Source: DATKWD01 sp035529695
GTDB lineage: Bacteria > Actinomycetota > Acidimicrobiia > Acidimicrobiales > Salinilacustritrichaceae
NCBI GenBank assembly: GCA_035529695.1
Contig: DATKWD010000060.1
Location: 1 to 46,215, forward strand
Direction of reading: 5' to 3'
DNA: 46,215 nt
Part shown: piece after piece, positions 1 through 7,523 of the stretch
How positions within the stretch are numbered: the first letter of the stretch is position 1
How the letters are laid out: each line of letters opens with the position of its first letter
Translations under genes and position numbers: made by a program
The notes under the pieces: generated by a model
What the model saw: only the letters and a program-made list of their open reading frames with translations
Database searches by the model: none
Told to the model about the DNA's origin: nothing

Positions 1-57
1 CGGACCCGCTCAATGACAAAGTTTGCCAAGACGGGTATCTTGTCCTCCGTGTCCACG

Positions 58-282
58 ATGAACGTGTCCCTCCCGGTCGAGCTCAAGTCGTTCGTCGACG
101 AACGCGTCCAGCGTGACGGCTACGGATCGAACAGCGAGTACGTGCGCGAACTGATCCGCCGAGATCAAGACCGACAGCATCTCCGGCATCTGCTCCTCGA
201 CGGCGCAAGCTCGGCCCCCGGCCCCACCGCCGACGATGCCTACTTCGCCGCACTACGCGGCCGCGTTCGACCCAGCACCTGA
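58..282 (+). CDS. parD: ParD-type ribbon-helix-helix antitoxin
   Basis: Small (74 aa) DNA-binding antitoxin of a type II toxin-antitoxin pair. It opens with the typical ParD/CopG beta strand (MNVSLPVELKSFVDE), followed by two helices containing GSNSEYVRELIRR, which is the ribbon-helix-helix fold; the C-terminal tail would wrap the toxin. The ATG at 58 is preferred because the conserved strand begins there; an in-frame ATG at 13 would add 15 unconserved residues. The toxin gene follows directly. By family, the antitoxin neutralises the toxin and represses their shared promoter. The pair sits next to an integration scar, so it probably belongs to the integrated element and may stabilise it (inference). 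Confidence 0.85.
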   Translation: MNVSLPVELKSFVDERVQRDGYGSNSEYVRELIRRDQDRQHLRHLLLDGASSAPGPTADDAYFAALRGRVRPST

Positions 283-286
283 CCAC

Positions 287-613
287 GTGACCGTCAGACC
301 GGTCCGACTCCGCGAATTGGCCGCAGCCGACCTCGAAGACGCAGCCGGCTACTACCAAGAACACGCCGGAGCGTCGACCGCGCTCGATTTCATCGACGCG
401 GTGCAAGAAGCGCTCGAACACATCCGAACCACTCCCGGCCTCGGCAACCTCCGCTGGGCCTACGAACTCGACATCCCTGGCCTCCGAGCCTGGCCGGTCG
501 CTCGATTCGACTACGGCGTCTTCTTCGTCGAAACAGGCGAAGTCATCGACGTGTGGCGGCTGCTGCACCTGAGACGAGACATCCCGAGGACGCTCCGTCA
601 CCCCGACGCCTGA
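287..613 (+). CDS. parE: ParE/RelE-family toxin
   Basis: Toxin partner of the preceding antitoxin, about 108 aa from the GTG at 287, which lies 4 nt after the antitoxin stop. An ATG at 236 inside the antitoxin gene is possible but would add unconserved residues. The sequence follows the ParE/RelE pattern: an N-terminal helix pair (AAADLEDAAGYYQEHAG ... FIDAVQEALEHI), a mid-protein strand with the G-R-x-W motif (GLRAWPVARFDYGVFF), and the C-terminal strand ending in WRLLHLRRDIP, equivalent to the usual V-L-H-x-R-R-D. ParE proteins poison DNA gyrase and RelE proteins cleave mRNA; sequence alone does not settle which applies, though the C-terminus looks more ParE-like. Confidence 0.82.
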   Translation: MTVRPVRLRELAAADLEDAAGYYQEHAGASTALDFIDAVQEALEHIRTTPGLGNLRWAYELDIPGLRAWPVARFDYGVFFVETGEVIDVWRLLHLRRDIPRTLRHPDA

Positions 614-646
614 CAAAGGAGTCCCGACCTTCGACCCGAGCACTCC

Positions 647-664
647 GTGCCATAGGCGTGCCAT
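647..664 (+). repeat. Paired 7-bp direct repeat GTGCCAT, copy 1
   Basis: Two GTGCCAT heptamers at 647-653 and 658-664 with an 11-bp period, between the toxin gene and the tRNA fragment. The flank to about 700 (GGAAAACAATG ... GGCGGTCATTGG) also resembles copy 3. The layout fits arm-type recombinase or excisionase sites of an integrative element, but that role is inferred. Confidence 0.55.
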
Positions 665-770
665 AGGCAGCGGAAAACAATGCTCCACGGCGGTCATTGG
701 CGGAGAACAAAAACGGGCACTGACCAGGACCTTTGCCGAAATCACTGGGGCGTGGAATGTTGCTCGAATT

Positions 771-813
771 CCTTCCCAAGCTGAACACGCGAGTTCGATT
801 CTCGTCACCCGCT
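771..813 (+). mobile_element. 3' half of tRNA-Gly(CCC): attachment-site scar of an integrated element
   Basis: The sequence reads as the 3' half of a glycine tRNA: anticodon loop with CCC at 775-777, 3' anticodon stem at 780-784, T arm with stem GCGAG/CTCGT around the loop TTCGATT at 794-800, and acceptor strand CACCCGC at 806-812 followed by the discriminator base. No 5' half lies upstream; the match begins at the anticodon loop. A duplicated tRNA 3' end is the footprint of a tyrosine recombinase-type element inserted in a tRNA gene. Because the fragment is on the + strand, the intact tRNA and most of the element should lie to the left of this window, with the ParDE genes at the element's right end. 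Confidence 0.75.
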
Positions 814-878
814 CTCGACTCCAAGCCCTGGTCAACGAGGCTGTCGGCCTCCGATGTCAGGACTTCTTCATCCCCGGC

Positions 879-896
879 GTGCCATCAGCGTGCCAT
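879..896 (+). repeat. Paired 7-bp direct repeat GTGCCAT, copy 2
   Basis: Two perfect GTGCCAT heptamers at 879-885 and 890-896, again with an 11-bp period, about 65 bp beyond the tRNA fragment. The same pair lies on the other side of the fragment (copy 1) and beyond the cyclase gene (copy 3). Confidence 0.55.
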
Positions 897-940
897 GAGG
901 AAATGGGAACGACTGAGACTCGCGGTCGCTGACGGGCACT

Positions 941-3661
941 TCAGCCCAGTGACCGGCGGACGTGGTCGAGCTCGGCTTCGAGCTCGGCGGTCGAGCGGGC
1001 CTCGGATTCGCGGACGGCAGCCACGACGTCGGACGTTTCTCGGCCGCCGGCGACCGTGACCTCGCGGAGACGCTCCGGCGCGCGATCGGCGATCAGCTGC
1101 ATCGCATAGAAGCCCGAGCCGGGTGAACGCGCCACCGGCGCGGTGACGACGAGCTGGTCAAGCGCCACCTCTACGTCGCCGCGGGCCAGCCGCAGCGCGC
1201 TGCAGCCGAGCATGAGCGTCGCCCGCACCCCGGAGATGGTCAGCGACGATTCGCGCTCGGCGGCGGTGAGCAGGCGGCGGGCGGCCTCGTCGACACGACC
1301 GGCCGCCGCCAGGGCGTGCACGTGGGCGACGCTGGTGAGCAGGCTCCACAGACCCGGACGATCGGACTCGGCAAGATGTCGCTCGGCGGCGGCGATGGCT
1401 GCGTCGACGTTCCCGAGCGCCAAGCGCCCGTAGACCTCGCACTCGGTCAGGACGCTGTCGGCGATGATCGGACGCGCTGCATCGCCGTACGCGGCCGCCG
1501 CTCGCTCGACCCGTTCGACGACGTCGACCCACCGCAGGTCGTAGCACCGAACCAGCGCCACAGCCATGTGGCATTCGGCCTGCATGAACGACGACATCTC
1601 GTCGAGCCGGCTGTCGATCTCGGCGAACGCGGCCTCGACGTCGAGGCTTCGAGCTCCTCCACGATCGGCCCGCCCGCGGCTGCTCGTGGCGATGAAGCAC
1701 TGCCAGGCCTGTGCGGGGACGACCAGGTCTGCCGGTGCGTCAGCACCCGCCCGATCGAGCAGCTCGCGCGCCGCCACGACATCGGCCCACGAGCGCGGCT
1801 CGCGGGTGAGGATGGCCACCCAGGCAGACATGAGGCGCAGCGCGGCCTGGTCGACCCGTCCGAGTTCGAGCTCGAGGACGGAGTCGACCCGGTTCCTCAC
1901 GAGCTCGACGTACCCGCGGTTCACCGACAGCGCGGCCGCGCCGACCAGCTTCGTGCCGTCGGCACTCCGGCCTCGCACCATCGCCCAGTCGAGGGCCTGC
2001 AACAGGTTGTCAAAATCGACGGTGTGCTGGTCGTAGACCGCCGGGGTGGCGCTCCAGAGCGCCGTCCGACCCGACACCGAGGCGACATAGTGCTCGAGGT
2101 GGCGGTCGCGGGTCGCCTCGGTCTCACCTTCCTCGGTGAGCTTGGTCTCGGCGTAGGCACGCATGGTCTCGAGGAGACGGAAGCGCGAGCGATCGCCGGC
2201 GAGGCGGACGAGCAGTGACTTGGCCACGAGCCCGTCGAGCAAGTCGATCGTCGCGCCCGCCGACATGCCCATGACCACAGCCGCGGCCTCGAGGTCGAAG
2301 CTGCTCGCGAACACCCCGAGCGATCGGAACGCCGTCTGCTCGTCGGGCTCGAGCAGGTCGTAGCTCCACCCGATCGTCGACTCGAGTGTCTGCTGGCGCT
2401 GGCGGCCGCGCCGTCGACCCCCGGTGAGGAGGCTGAACCGGTCGGACAGCCGGTCGCGGATCTCGACCAAGGAGAGCACCCGGGCCCGCGATGCCGCGAG
2501 CTCGATGGCGAGCGGGATCCCGTCGAGGCGCTGGCAGATCTCGGCGATCACCTCGCTGACCTCGGCGTCGACGTCGAGGTCGGGTTCGGCGGTGAGGGCC
2601 CGGTCGACGAAGAGCCGCACGGCGGCGCGGTCGTCGGTCGCGCCGAGTGGCGGGACGCGGAAGACCCGCTCGCCCTCGACGTCGAGAAGCTCGCGAGACG
2701 TGAGCAGCACCTTCACCGACGGCAGTTCGGCGAGGTCGTCGACCAGATCGGCGACCTCGTCGAGCAGGTGCTCGCAGTTGTCGACGATGAGCAGGGCGAT
2801 CCGACTGCGAACACGCTCGATGAGTTGCTGACGCACCGAGGTACTCGAGTCGAGGGTCACACCGAGAGCGGTCGCCAGCGACGTGTTGATCTCGTCGAGA
2901 TCGGTCGTGGTGCTGAGGTCGACGAACACGATGTCGCCTTCGACGCGGGGCGCCACCTCGGCGGCCGTCTCGATCGCCAACCGAGTCTTGCCGGTGCCGC
3001 CGGTTCCGGTGAGCGTGACCAGCGACGAGTTCTCCAGAAGTTTGACGACCTCGCGCAGCTCGTCGGCGCGGCCGACGAAGCTCGACCGCTGCGCGGGCAG
3101 GGACACCCGAGCCCCCTCGACGGTCCGGAGCGGTTCGAAGTCGTCGTCGAGGTCGTCGCCGAGCAGCTGGTGGAGGGTCACCGGCTCGGGCACGTCGCGC
3201 AGTCGGTGCTCGCCCAGTGAGCGGGTGTCGTCGGGCACGAGCGCGGCGGTGCCGCCGCTGAGCAGCACCTGCCCGCCGTGACCCGCGGCGGTCAGGCGAG
3301 CCGCCACCGCCACGTCGGGGCCGAAGTAGTCGCCGTCGCGCACCGTTGCCAGTCCGGTGTGCAGGCCGATGCGGACCCGCAGGCCGTCGACCGCGTCGAA
3401 GTCCTCGGCCGCCAACCTGGTCTGGATGCTGCGGGCCGCGTCGACCGCGGCTCCGGCCTCGGCGAACGCGGCCGCGAAGCTGTCGCCGGCGGTGGTGAAC
3501 ACGAACCCGTCTCGCCCGGTGATCGCCGACCGGACCATCGAGTCGTGACGCTCGACCGCATCCTTCATCGCCTCGCCGTGGTCGTTCCACCGACGGGTCG
3601 ATCCCTCGATGTCGGTGAAGAGGAACGTCACCGTCCCCGTCGGTGCGTCCGTCCTCGCCAC
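941..3661 (-). CDS. Adenylate/guanylate cyclase domain fused to NB-ARC/AfsR-like ATPase
   Basis: Large (906 aa) STAND-type regulator. Residues ~10-170 form a class III nucleotide cyclase domain with both metal-binding aspartates in FTDIEGST (D17) and TTAGDSF (D60). A NB-ARC NTPase follows, with P-loop TGTGGTGKTR at ~217-227, Walker B IALLIVDNCEH, a sensor TSRE, and the GIPLAIELAASR motif. The remaining ~450 residues are alpha-helical, Ala/Arg-rich and TPR-like. Such proteins are common in actinobacteria as signal-sensing regulators; the trigger is unknown and no HTH domain is evident. The GTG at 3661 begins just before the cyclase domain and is placed 6 nt after a TACCCT -10-like box, fitting a leaderless mRNA. 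The gene lies between two copies of the GTGCCAT repeat, so it could be element cargo. Confidence 0.85.
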   Translation of the reverse strand: MARTDAPTGTVTFLFTDIEGSTRRWNDHGEAMKDAVERHDSMVRSAITGRDGFVFTTAGDSFAAAFAEAGAAVDAARSIQTRLAAEDFDAVDGLRVRIGLHTGLATVRDGDYFGPDVAVAARLTAAGHGGQVLLSGGTAALVPDDTRSLGEHRLRDVPEPVTLHQLLGDDLDDDFEPLRTVEGARVSLPAQRSSFVGRADELREVVKLLENSSLVTLTGTGGTGKTRLAIETAAEVAPRVEGDIVFVDLSTTTDLDEINTSLATALGVTLDSSTSVRQQLIERVRSRIALLIVDNCEHLLDEVADLVDDLAELPSVKVLLTSRELLDVEGERVFRVPPLGATDDRAAVRLFVDRALTAEPDLDVDAEVSEVIAEICQRLDGIPLAIELAASRARVLSLVEIRDRLSDRFSLLTGGRRRGRQRQQTLESTIGWSYDLLEPDEQTAFRSLGVFASSFDLEAAAVVMGMSAGATIDLLDGLVAKSLLVRLAGDRSRFRLLETMRAYAETKLTEEGETEATRDRHLEHYVASVSGRTALWSATPAVYDQHTVDFDNLLQALDWAMVRGRSADGTKLVGAAALSVNRGYVELVRNRVDSVLELELGRVDQAALRLMSAWVAILTREPRSWADVVAARELLDRAGADAPADLVVPAQAWQCFIATSSRGRADRGGARSLDVEAAFAEIDSRLDEMSSFMQAECHMAVALVRCYDLRWVDVVERVERAAAAYGDAARPIIADSVLTECEVYGRLALGNVDAAIAAAERHLAESDRPGLWSLLTSVAHVHALAAAGRVDEAARRLLTAAERESSLTISGVRATLMLGCSALRLARGDVEVALDQLVVTAPVARSPGSGFYAMQLIADRAPERLREVTVAGGRETSDVVAAVRESEARSTAELEAELDHVRRSLG

Positions 3662-3667
3662 GGCCGA

Positions 3668-3673
3668 AGGGTA
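3668..3673 (-). promoter_or_regulatory. Leaderless -10-like box of the cyclase/NB-ARC gene
   Basis: TACCCT on the minus strand ends 6 nt before the GTG at 3661. The same spacing recurs before at least ten other genes here, which supports transcription starting at the start codon. Confidence 0.45.
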
Positions 3674-3773
3674 GACCGGCACGAGGAGCAGGACGACCGC
3701 ACTGACGTTGTTCTCGACCCGCAACGCCACAACTCGCCGAAGAGGACGAAGGGACTCCGCGCTGCGGCCCGCC

Positions 3774-3827
3774 GTGCCATGAGCGTGCCGTTCGCAGCCG
3801 AAAACCATGGTCGAAGGCGGTCACTGG
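3774..3827 (+). repeat. GTGCCAT repeat, copy 3, with extended similarity to copy 1
   Basis: GTGCCAT at 3774-3780 and GTGCCG at 3785-3790 keep the 11-bp period. The downstream flank (GCAGCCGAAAACCATGG, then GGCGGTCACTGG) matches the flank of copy 1 for about 50 bp with scattered mismatches, so this is a diverged copy of one element end and not a chance heptamer. Confidence 0.5.
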
Positions 3828-3893
3828 GCACGCCGAGACTGGCGCGAACGCACGGCACCGCACTGAACCAACCGACTCAGCCAGGACGGAGCC

Positions 3894-4490
3894 TCAGTTC
3901 CTCGCGGCGACGATCTGTCCAGCGTCCCAGCCGGGCGCCCTCCCACCATGGGGCGGTCGGCCCGCACCACGGTCGAGCCCCGGGCCGGCAAGCAGCCAGG
4001 CCACCACCGAGTTGGAGTTCCACATGTCACCGGCCCTGGCCTCGTCGCGCCCCCAGGTGAAGGTGGGGACACCGGGGAGCCTCTCGAGCAGGCCCTCGGT
4101 CATCGCTGCGTCCTCGGTCAGCCGGATCGGGCTGGCGACGGCGTACCCGAGGTCCGGGATCACCCCCTCCTTCCAGCAGCGGACCTCGTAGCGGAAGAGC
4201 CTCAGGCGGCCGAGCCACTTCATCCCCACCGGCCCCTCGGCGACGACGCCGCGACCGCTCGGCGTGCCCTGGGGCGGCACGGGAGTCATCTCGATGGCGT
4301 AGGAGCCGAGGTCGGTGTGCGCCACGAGGGCCGCGTGGAACAGCGCCGAACGCTCGCGTCGCTGGATTCCCGCGACGATGGCCTCGTAGCTCCGGCCGCT
4401 GAACTGGACGACCCGGGTCCCCGCGCCCAGAGGGATCCAGTAGAGGTCCACTCCGCACGAGCTCCCCGGTCGCGGCCGCGTCGTCACCAC
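3894..4490 (-). CDS. Uncharacterised actinobacterial protein
   Basis: About 198 aa, no function known. It has the conserved-looking blocks YWIPLGAGTRVVQFSGRSYE near the N-terminus, ALFHAALVAHTDLGSYAIEMTPV, then VAEGPVGMKWLGRLRLFRYEVRCW and GRDEARAGDMWNSNSVVAWLL. I recall similar hypothetical proteins in streptomycetes and other actinobacteria, but no characterised member. No signal peptide or membrane segment is visible. GTG codons at 4496, 4490 and 4487 are equally possible starts. It is divergent from the SDR gene, with ~90 bp between starts. The last ~25 residues (Gly/Pro/Arg-rich) may have drifted. Confidence 0.7.
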   Translation of the reverse strand: MVTTRPRPGSSCGVDLYWIPLGAGTRVVQFSGRSYEAIVAGIQRRERSALFHAALVAHTDLGSYAIEMTPVPPQGTPSGRGVVAEGPVGMKWLGRLRLFRYEVRCWKEGVIPDLGYAVASPIRLTEDAAMTEGLLERLPGVPTFTWGRDEARAGDMWNSNSVVAWLLAGPGLDRGAGRPPHGGRAPGWDAGQIVAARN

Positions 4491-4568
4491 GCCCACGATC
4501 GACCCCGCATGGGTGTGCCGACAAGAGTCTTTGGTCGGTGCGCCCGATCCGAGCGCGAGCGTTCTCGC

Positions 4569-4574
4569 TACGGT
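4569..4574 (+). promoter_or_regulatory. Leaderless -10-like box of the SDR gene
   Basis: TACGGT, 6 nt before the GTG start at 4581. Confidence 0.4.
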
Positions 4575-4580
4575 GCCGCG

Positions 4581-5441
4581 GTGGCCGACCCCCTGCCTTC
4601 CGATGTCCCGCCGATCGAACGGTGGGATCGGCTCCTCGACGGCAAGGTGGCGGTGGTCACCGGTGGCGGCGACGGCATCGGCGGGGGCATCTCGCGCCTG
4701 TTCGCCCAGCACGGGGCGCACGTCGAGATCGCCGAGATCGACCCCGACCGCGCCGAGCACACCCGGGCCGACGTCGAGGCCGCAGGTGGCGTCGCCGCGG
4801 TCCACGTCGTCGATGTCCGGCGGGCCGGCGACGTCGATCGCCTGAGGGCCGCAGTGATCGACCGGCACGGCCGGGTCGATGTGCTGGTCAACAACGTCGG
4901 CGACTATCGCCCGCTGGTGCGCTTCACCGAGTCGGGCCCGGAGTCCTGGCAGGCGATGTACGAGATCAACCTGCTCCACATCTTCGCGGTCACGCGGGCG
5001 TTCCTCCCGACGATGATCGACGCCGGATCGGGTTCGATCGTGAACATCCATTCGGTCGAGGGCATGCGGGGCTACCCCGGCGAGCCGGTCTATGCGGCCA
5101 TGAAGGCTGCGGCCGCCCACTTCACGACATCACTGGCTGCCGGAGTCGGTCGTGACGGTGTGCGGGTGAACGCAATCGGACCCGACCTCACTCAGTCACC
5201 CCAGGTCGACTACCTCCGCACCGAGGAGGACCGCGACCCCGCTCGCTGGGCCGGGTGGGCACCGGCCGGTCGGGTGGGGTGGCCCGAAGACCAGGCGAGG
5301 GTCGCGCTGTTCCTGGCGAGCGATCTGTCGTCCTACGTGACCGGCCACAACATCCCCGTCGACGGCGGCACACGGGCCGCAGGGGGCTGGTACTGGTCAG
5401 ATGCAGCGGGACGCTTCATCAACCGACCGGTGATCGACTGA
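4581..5441 (+). CDS. Short-chain dehydrogenase/reductase (SDR)
   Basis: A 286-aa classical SDR oxidoreductase. The Rossmann NAD(P)-binding glycine motif is TGGGDGIG (residues 27-34), the structural NNVG motif follows at about 100, the catalytic serine lies in NIHSVEG, and the catalytic Tyr and Lys are in YAAMK. The C-terminal PVDGGTRAAGGWY is typical of the family and its substrate loop. An acidic residue (D) after the second strand suggests NAD rather than NADP preference, which is inference. Substrate unknown. The GTG at 4581 puts the Rossmann motif at the usual distance and lies 6 nt after a TACGGT box; the frame is open much further upstream, but that part is antisense to the preceding gene. 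Confidence 0.88.
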   Translation: MADPLPSDVPPIERWDRLLDGKVAVVTGGGDGIGGGISRLFAQHGAHVEIAEIDPDRAEHTRADVEAAGGVAAVHVVDVRRAGDVDRLRAAVIDRHGRVDVLVNNVGDYRPLVRFTESGPESWQAMYEINLLHIFAVTRAFLPTMIDAGSGSIVNIHSVEGMRGYPGEPVYAAMKAAAAHFTTSLAAGVGRDGVRVNAIGPDLTQSPQVDYLRTEEDRDPARWAGWAPAGRVGWPEDQARVALFLASDLSSYVTGHNIPVDGGTRAAGGWYWSDAAGRFINRPVID

Positions 5442-5539
5442 CGGCACCGATCGCAACACGTCGACACGTCCTGGTTCGCCTGGGCGGCCTCCAGCCCGAC
5501 ACGACTCTTGTCGTCGACCCGTGACCGCGTCGCCGGCGA

Positions 5540-5716
5540 TCAGTGGACGGCGCGCAGCGCCATCCAGGCATAGGTCATCATCGCCACTCCCCCGACGAAG
5601 AGGCGCAGCTCGCGGTTCCGCCACGTCATCACGAGGCCGACTGCGGCCAGCACCGTGACGATCAGTGCCTGGAGCGCGACACCACCATCGGTGCGCGGCA
5701 GCAGCAGATCGGTCAC
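5540..5716 (-). CDS. Small two-segment membrane protein
   Basis: A 58-aa ORF between SDR and murA with two likely transmembrane helices (VALQALIVTVLAAVGLVM and LFVGGVAMMTYAWMAL) joined by a short basic loop (TWRNRELR). GTG start at 5716. It has no recognisable family. It is convergent with the SDR gene and divergent from murA. Codon use has the high third-position GC expected here, which is why it is kept; its small size lowers confidence. Confidence 0.5.
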   Translation of the reverse strand: MTDLLLPRTDGGVALQALIVTVLAAVGLVMTWRNRELRLFVGGVAMMTYAWMALRAVH

Positions 5717-5765
5717 GTAGGAGCCAGAACCCGAGTCACGACCCGGCCATTCCCGCCGACGTCGA

Positions 5766-5771
5766 TACGAT
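5766..5771 (+). promoter_or_regulatory. Leaderless -10-like box of murA
   Basis: TACGAT followed by 6 nt and the murA GTG at 5778; one of the clearest examples in the window. Confidence 0.5.
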
Positions 5772-5777
5772 GCCCAC

Positions 5778-7112
5778 GTGGATCCGGTGTACGACGACCC
5801 CGAGCAGTCCTGGAACGTCGAACCGTCGGGGCCGCTCAACGGCGATGTTCGCGTGGCCGGCTCGAAGAACGCGATCACCAAGCACATGGTCGCCGCCATG
5901 CTGGGCACGTCACCGAGTCGGCTGGAGAACAGCCCGGCGGTCCGCGACGTGGGCATGACCGCCGAGATCCTGCGGTCGCTCGGCGTCGGAATCGACATCT
6001 CGGGTGAGCGCGGCGAGGTCGTCACGATCGAGCCCACCGCGACCCCGGGTTCGGTCGTCCCCCTTCGTTTCACCGGCCTCAACCGCGTCCCGATCCTGTT
6101 GCTCGGCCCACTGCTCAACCTGACCGGCGAGGCCTTCGTGCCGCTGGTCGGCGGCGACAAGATCGGGACCCGCCCGGTCGACTTCCACGTCGATGCCCTC
6201 CGTCAGATGGGTGCCGAGATCGACGTCGAGCCCGAAGGGATCCGAGCCCGCACGAGCGGCCTCAAGGGCACCCGGATCACCCTGCCGTACCCCTCGGTCG
6301 GCGCGACCGAGACGGTGCTGCTCAGCGCAGTGCTGGCCGAGGGTCGCACGGTCATCACCGGGGCGGCGACCGAGCCCGAGGTGATCGAACTCGCGCTGTT
6401 CCTCCAACGGATGGGCGCCCAGCTCGAACTCCGGCCCGACCGTCGGTTCATCATCGAGGGGGTCTCCGAGCTCACCGGTGCGACCACGACCCTCGAAGGT
6501 GACCGGATGGAGGCCTTCAGCTACCTGACCGCCGGGCTCATCTCGGGCGGGGTCGTCCGGGTGGCCGGGTGTGCCCAGTCACGGCTCGTCACGGCGATCA
6601 ACACGCTGCATTCCATGGGTGCCAGCTTCGAGATCACCGACGAGTTCATCTCGGCCCGGGCCGACGGGCTCCGCCCCGCAGCGGTCCAGACCGATACCCA
6701 TCCCGGGTTCATGACCGACTGGCAGCCGCCGCTCATCGTGCTGTTCACCCAGGCCGAGGGAATGTCGGTGCTGCACGAGACCGTCTACGAGGACCGGCTT
6801 CGCTACTCCGGTGACGTCCTCAAGGCGATGGGTGGCGAGATCGAGCTGTTCAAGACGTGCCTCGGCGGACCTGCCTGCCGGTTCCACGACACGAGCGCCG
6901 TCCACTCGGCCGTCGTGCGCGGCGTCTCGAAGCTCCAGGGCACCGAGGTGGTGATCCCCGACATCCGCGCCGGTTTCTCGGGCGTCCTCGCTGCGTCGGT
7001 GGCCGAAGGCCCGTCACTGCTCCACGGCATGCACCACCTCGAGCGGGGATACAACCACCCGTTCGAGACCTTCAGCGAGCTCGGGCTCGAGTTGCGCCGC
7101 GACCAGGGCTGA
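5778..7112 (+). CDS. murA: UDP-N-acetylglucosamine 1-carboxyvinyltransferase (MurA), Asp-type active site
   Basis: First committed step of peptidoglycan synthesis in the cytoplasm: transfers enolpyruvate from PEP to UDP-GlcNAc. At 444 aa it is near the normal family length, with the conserved GSKNA motif near residue 28 and the repeated inside-out barrel organisation. The catalytic loop reads GGDKIGTRPVDFH, so the residue equivalent to E. coli Cys115 is Asp127. Mycobacterial and chlamydial MurA have the same replacement, which leaves activity but removes the cysteine alkylated by fosfomycin; intrinsic fosfomycin resistance is therefore expected. The GTG start at 5778 follows a TACGAT box by 6 nt. 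A small membrane protein gene follows after 12 nt. Confidence 0.93.
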   Translation: MDPVYDDPEQSWNVEPSGPLNGDVRVAGSKNAITKHMVAAMLGTSPSRLENSPAVRDVGMTAEILRSLGVGIDISGERGEVVTIEPTATPGSVVPLRFTGLNRVPILLLGPLLNLTGEAFVPLVGGDKIGTRPVDFHVDALRQMGAEIDVEPEGIRARTSGLKGTRITLPYPSVGATETVLLSAVLAEGRTVITGAATEPEVIELALFLQRMGAQLELRPDRRFIIEGVSELTGATTTLEGDRMEAFSYLTAGLISGGVVRVAGCAQSRLVTAINTLHSMGASFEITDEFISARADGLRPAAVQTDTHPGFMTDWQPPLIVLFTQAEGMSVLHETVYEDRLRYSGDVLKAMGGEIELFKTCLGGPACRFHDTSAVHSAVVRGVSKLQGTEVVIPDIRAGFSGVLAASVAEGPSLLHGMHHLERGYNHPFETFSELGLELRRDQG

Positions 7113-7124
7113 CCCGCAGCAGCC

Positions 7125-7328
7125 ATGTTTCTCGGTGACGACCTGCTGCCGCTGCTCGTGCTGGCCTTCGGTGGGGCCATGGCCGTCGGCAGCATCATGG
7201 CCATCGTGCGACCGCCCGAGGCGGTGCGCACCGGCGAGCGCGAGCCCGCACCGCTCGCCCGCAGCCTCGTCTTCGCTGCCGTGGGTGCCATCGCCGCGGT
7301 CTGGGCCGTCGCCAGTCTGCTGTCCTGA
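7125..7328 (+). CDS. Small membrane protein downstream of murA
   Basis: A 67-aa protein with two hydrophobic helices, residues ~7-28 (LLPLLVLAFGGAMAVGSIMA) and ~46-65 (SLVFAAVGAIAAVWAVASLL), separated by a charged loop. The ATG is 12 nt after the murA stop, so it is probably cotranscribed. No family recognised. Codon bias fits the neighbours. Confidence 0.65.
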   Translation: MFLGDDLLPLLVLAFGGAMAVGSIMAIVRPPEAVRTGEREPAPLARSLVFAAVGAIAAVWAVASLLS

Positions 7329-7336
7329 AGGAATCC

Positions 7337-7355
7337 CTACGGAACGTAGAGTTTT
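7337..7355 (+). terminator. Short hairpin followed by a T run
   Basis: CTACG/CGTAG stem (7337-7341 and 7345-7349) with a GAA triloop, followed by AGTTTT. It could be a weak terminator for murA and the small membrane gene, or the first hairpin of the structured region that follows. Confidence 0.35.
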
Positions 7356-7358
7356 CTG

Positions 7359-7491
7359 CTCAAGTTCCTCACGCTCCGCGTCGAAGAAAGACCATCAGCG
7401 GATATCGCCCCCGCTGACAACCTGGAACAGGACGGGGGTTCACCTCCCTCCAACGCATCGCCACCATGGCCTCACGGCCAATGGCGTCCTC
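7359..7491 (+). other. Structured intergenic region with a possible sigma-28-type promoter
   Basis: No convincing ORF lies between 7329 and 7523. The segment CTCAAGTTC (7359-7367) and CGTCGAAG (7379-7386), with about 15 nt between cores, resembles FliA/WhiG-type promoters. It is followed by consecutive hairpins: TCAGCGG/CCGCTGA (7395-7401 with 7411-7417), CCTG/CAGG (7421-7424 with 7428-7431), and CCATGGCC/GGCCAATGG around a TCAC loop (about 7464-7484). That density of perfect stems suggests a structured RNA or a complex terminator. Neither reading is proven. Confidence 0.35.
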
Positions 7492-7523
7492 GTGAGCCCT
7501 CGTCCTGATCCACCCCTCAAGCC

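Noticed and set aside
733..1059. Open plus-strand frame over the tRNA fragment
   Set aside because: It translates a tRNA piece and the end of the cyclase gene in antisense; such frames are typical artefacts of tRNA sequences.
3948..4580. Upstream extension of the SDR frame
   Set aside because: Antisense to the minus-strand uncharacterised gene; the SDR fold starts shortly after the GTG at 4581.
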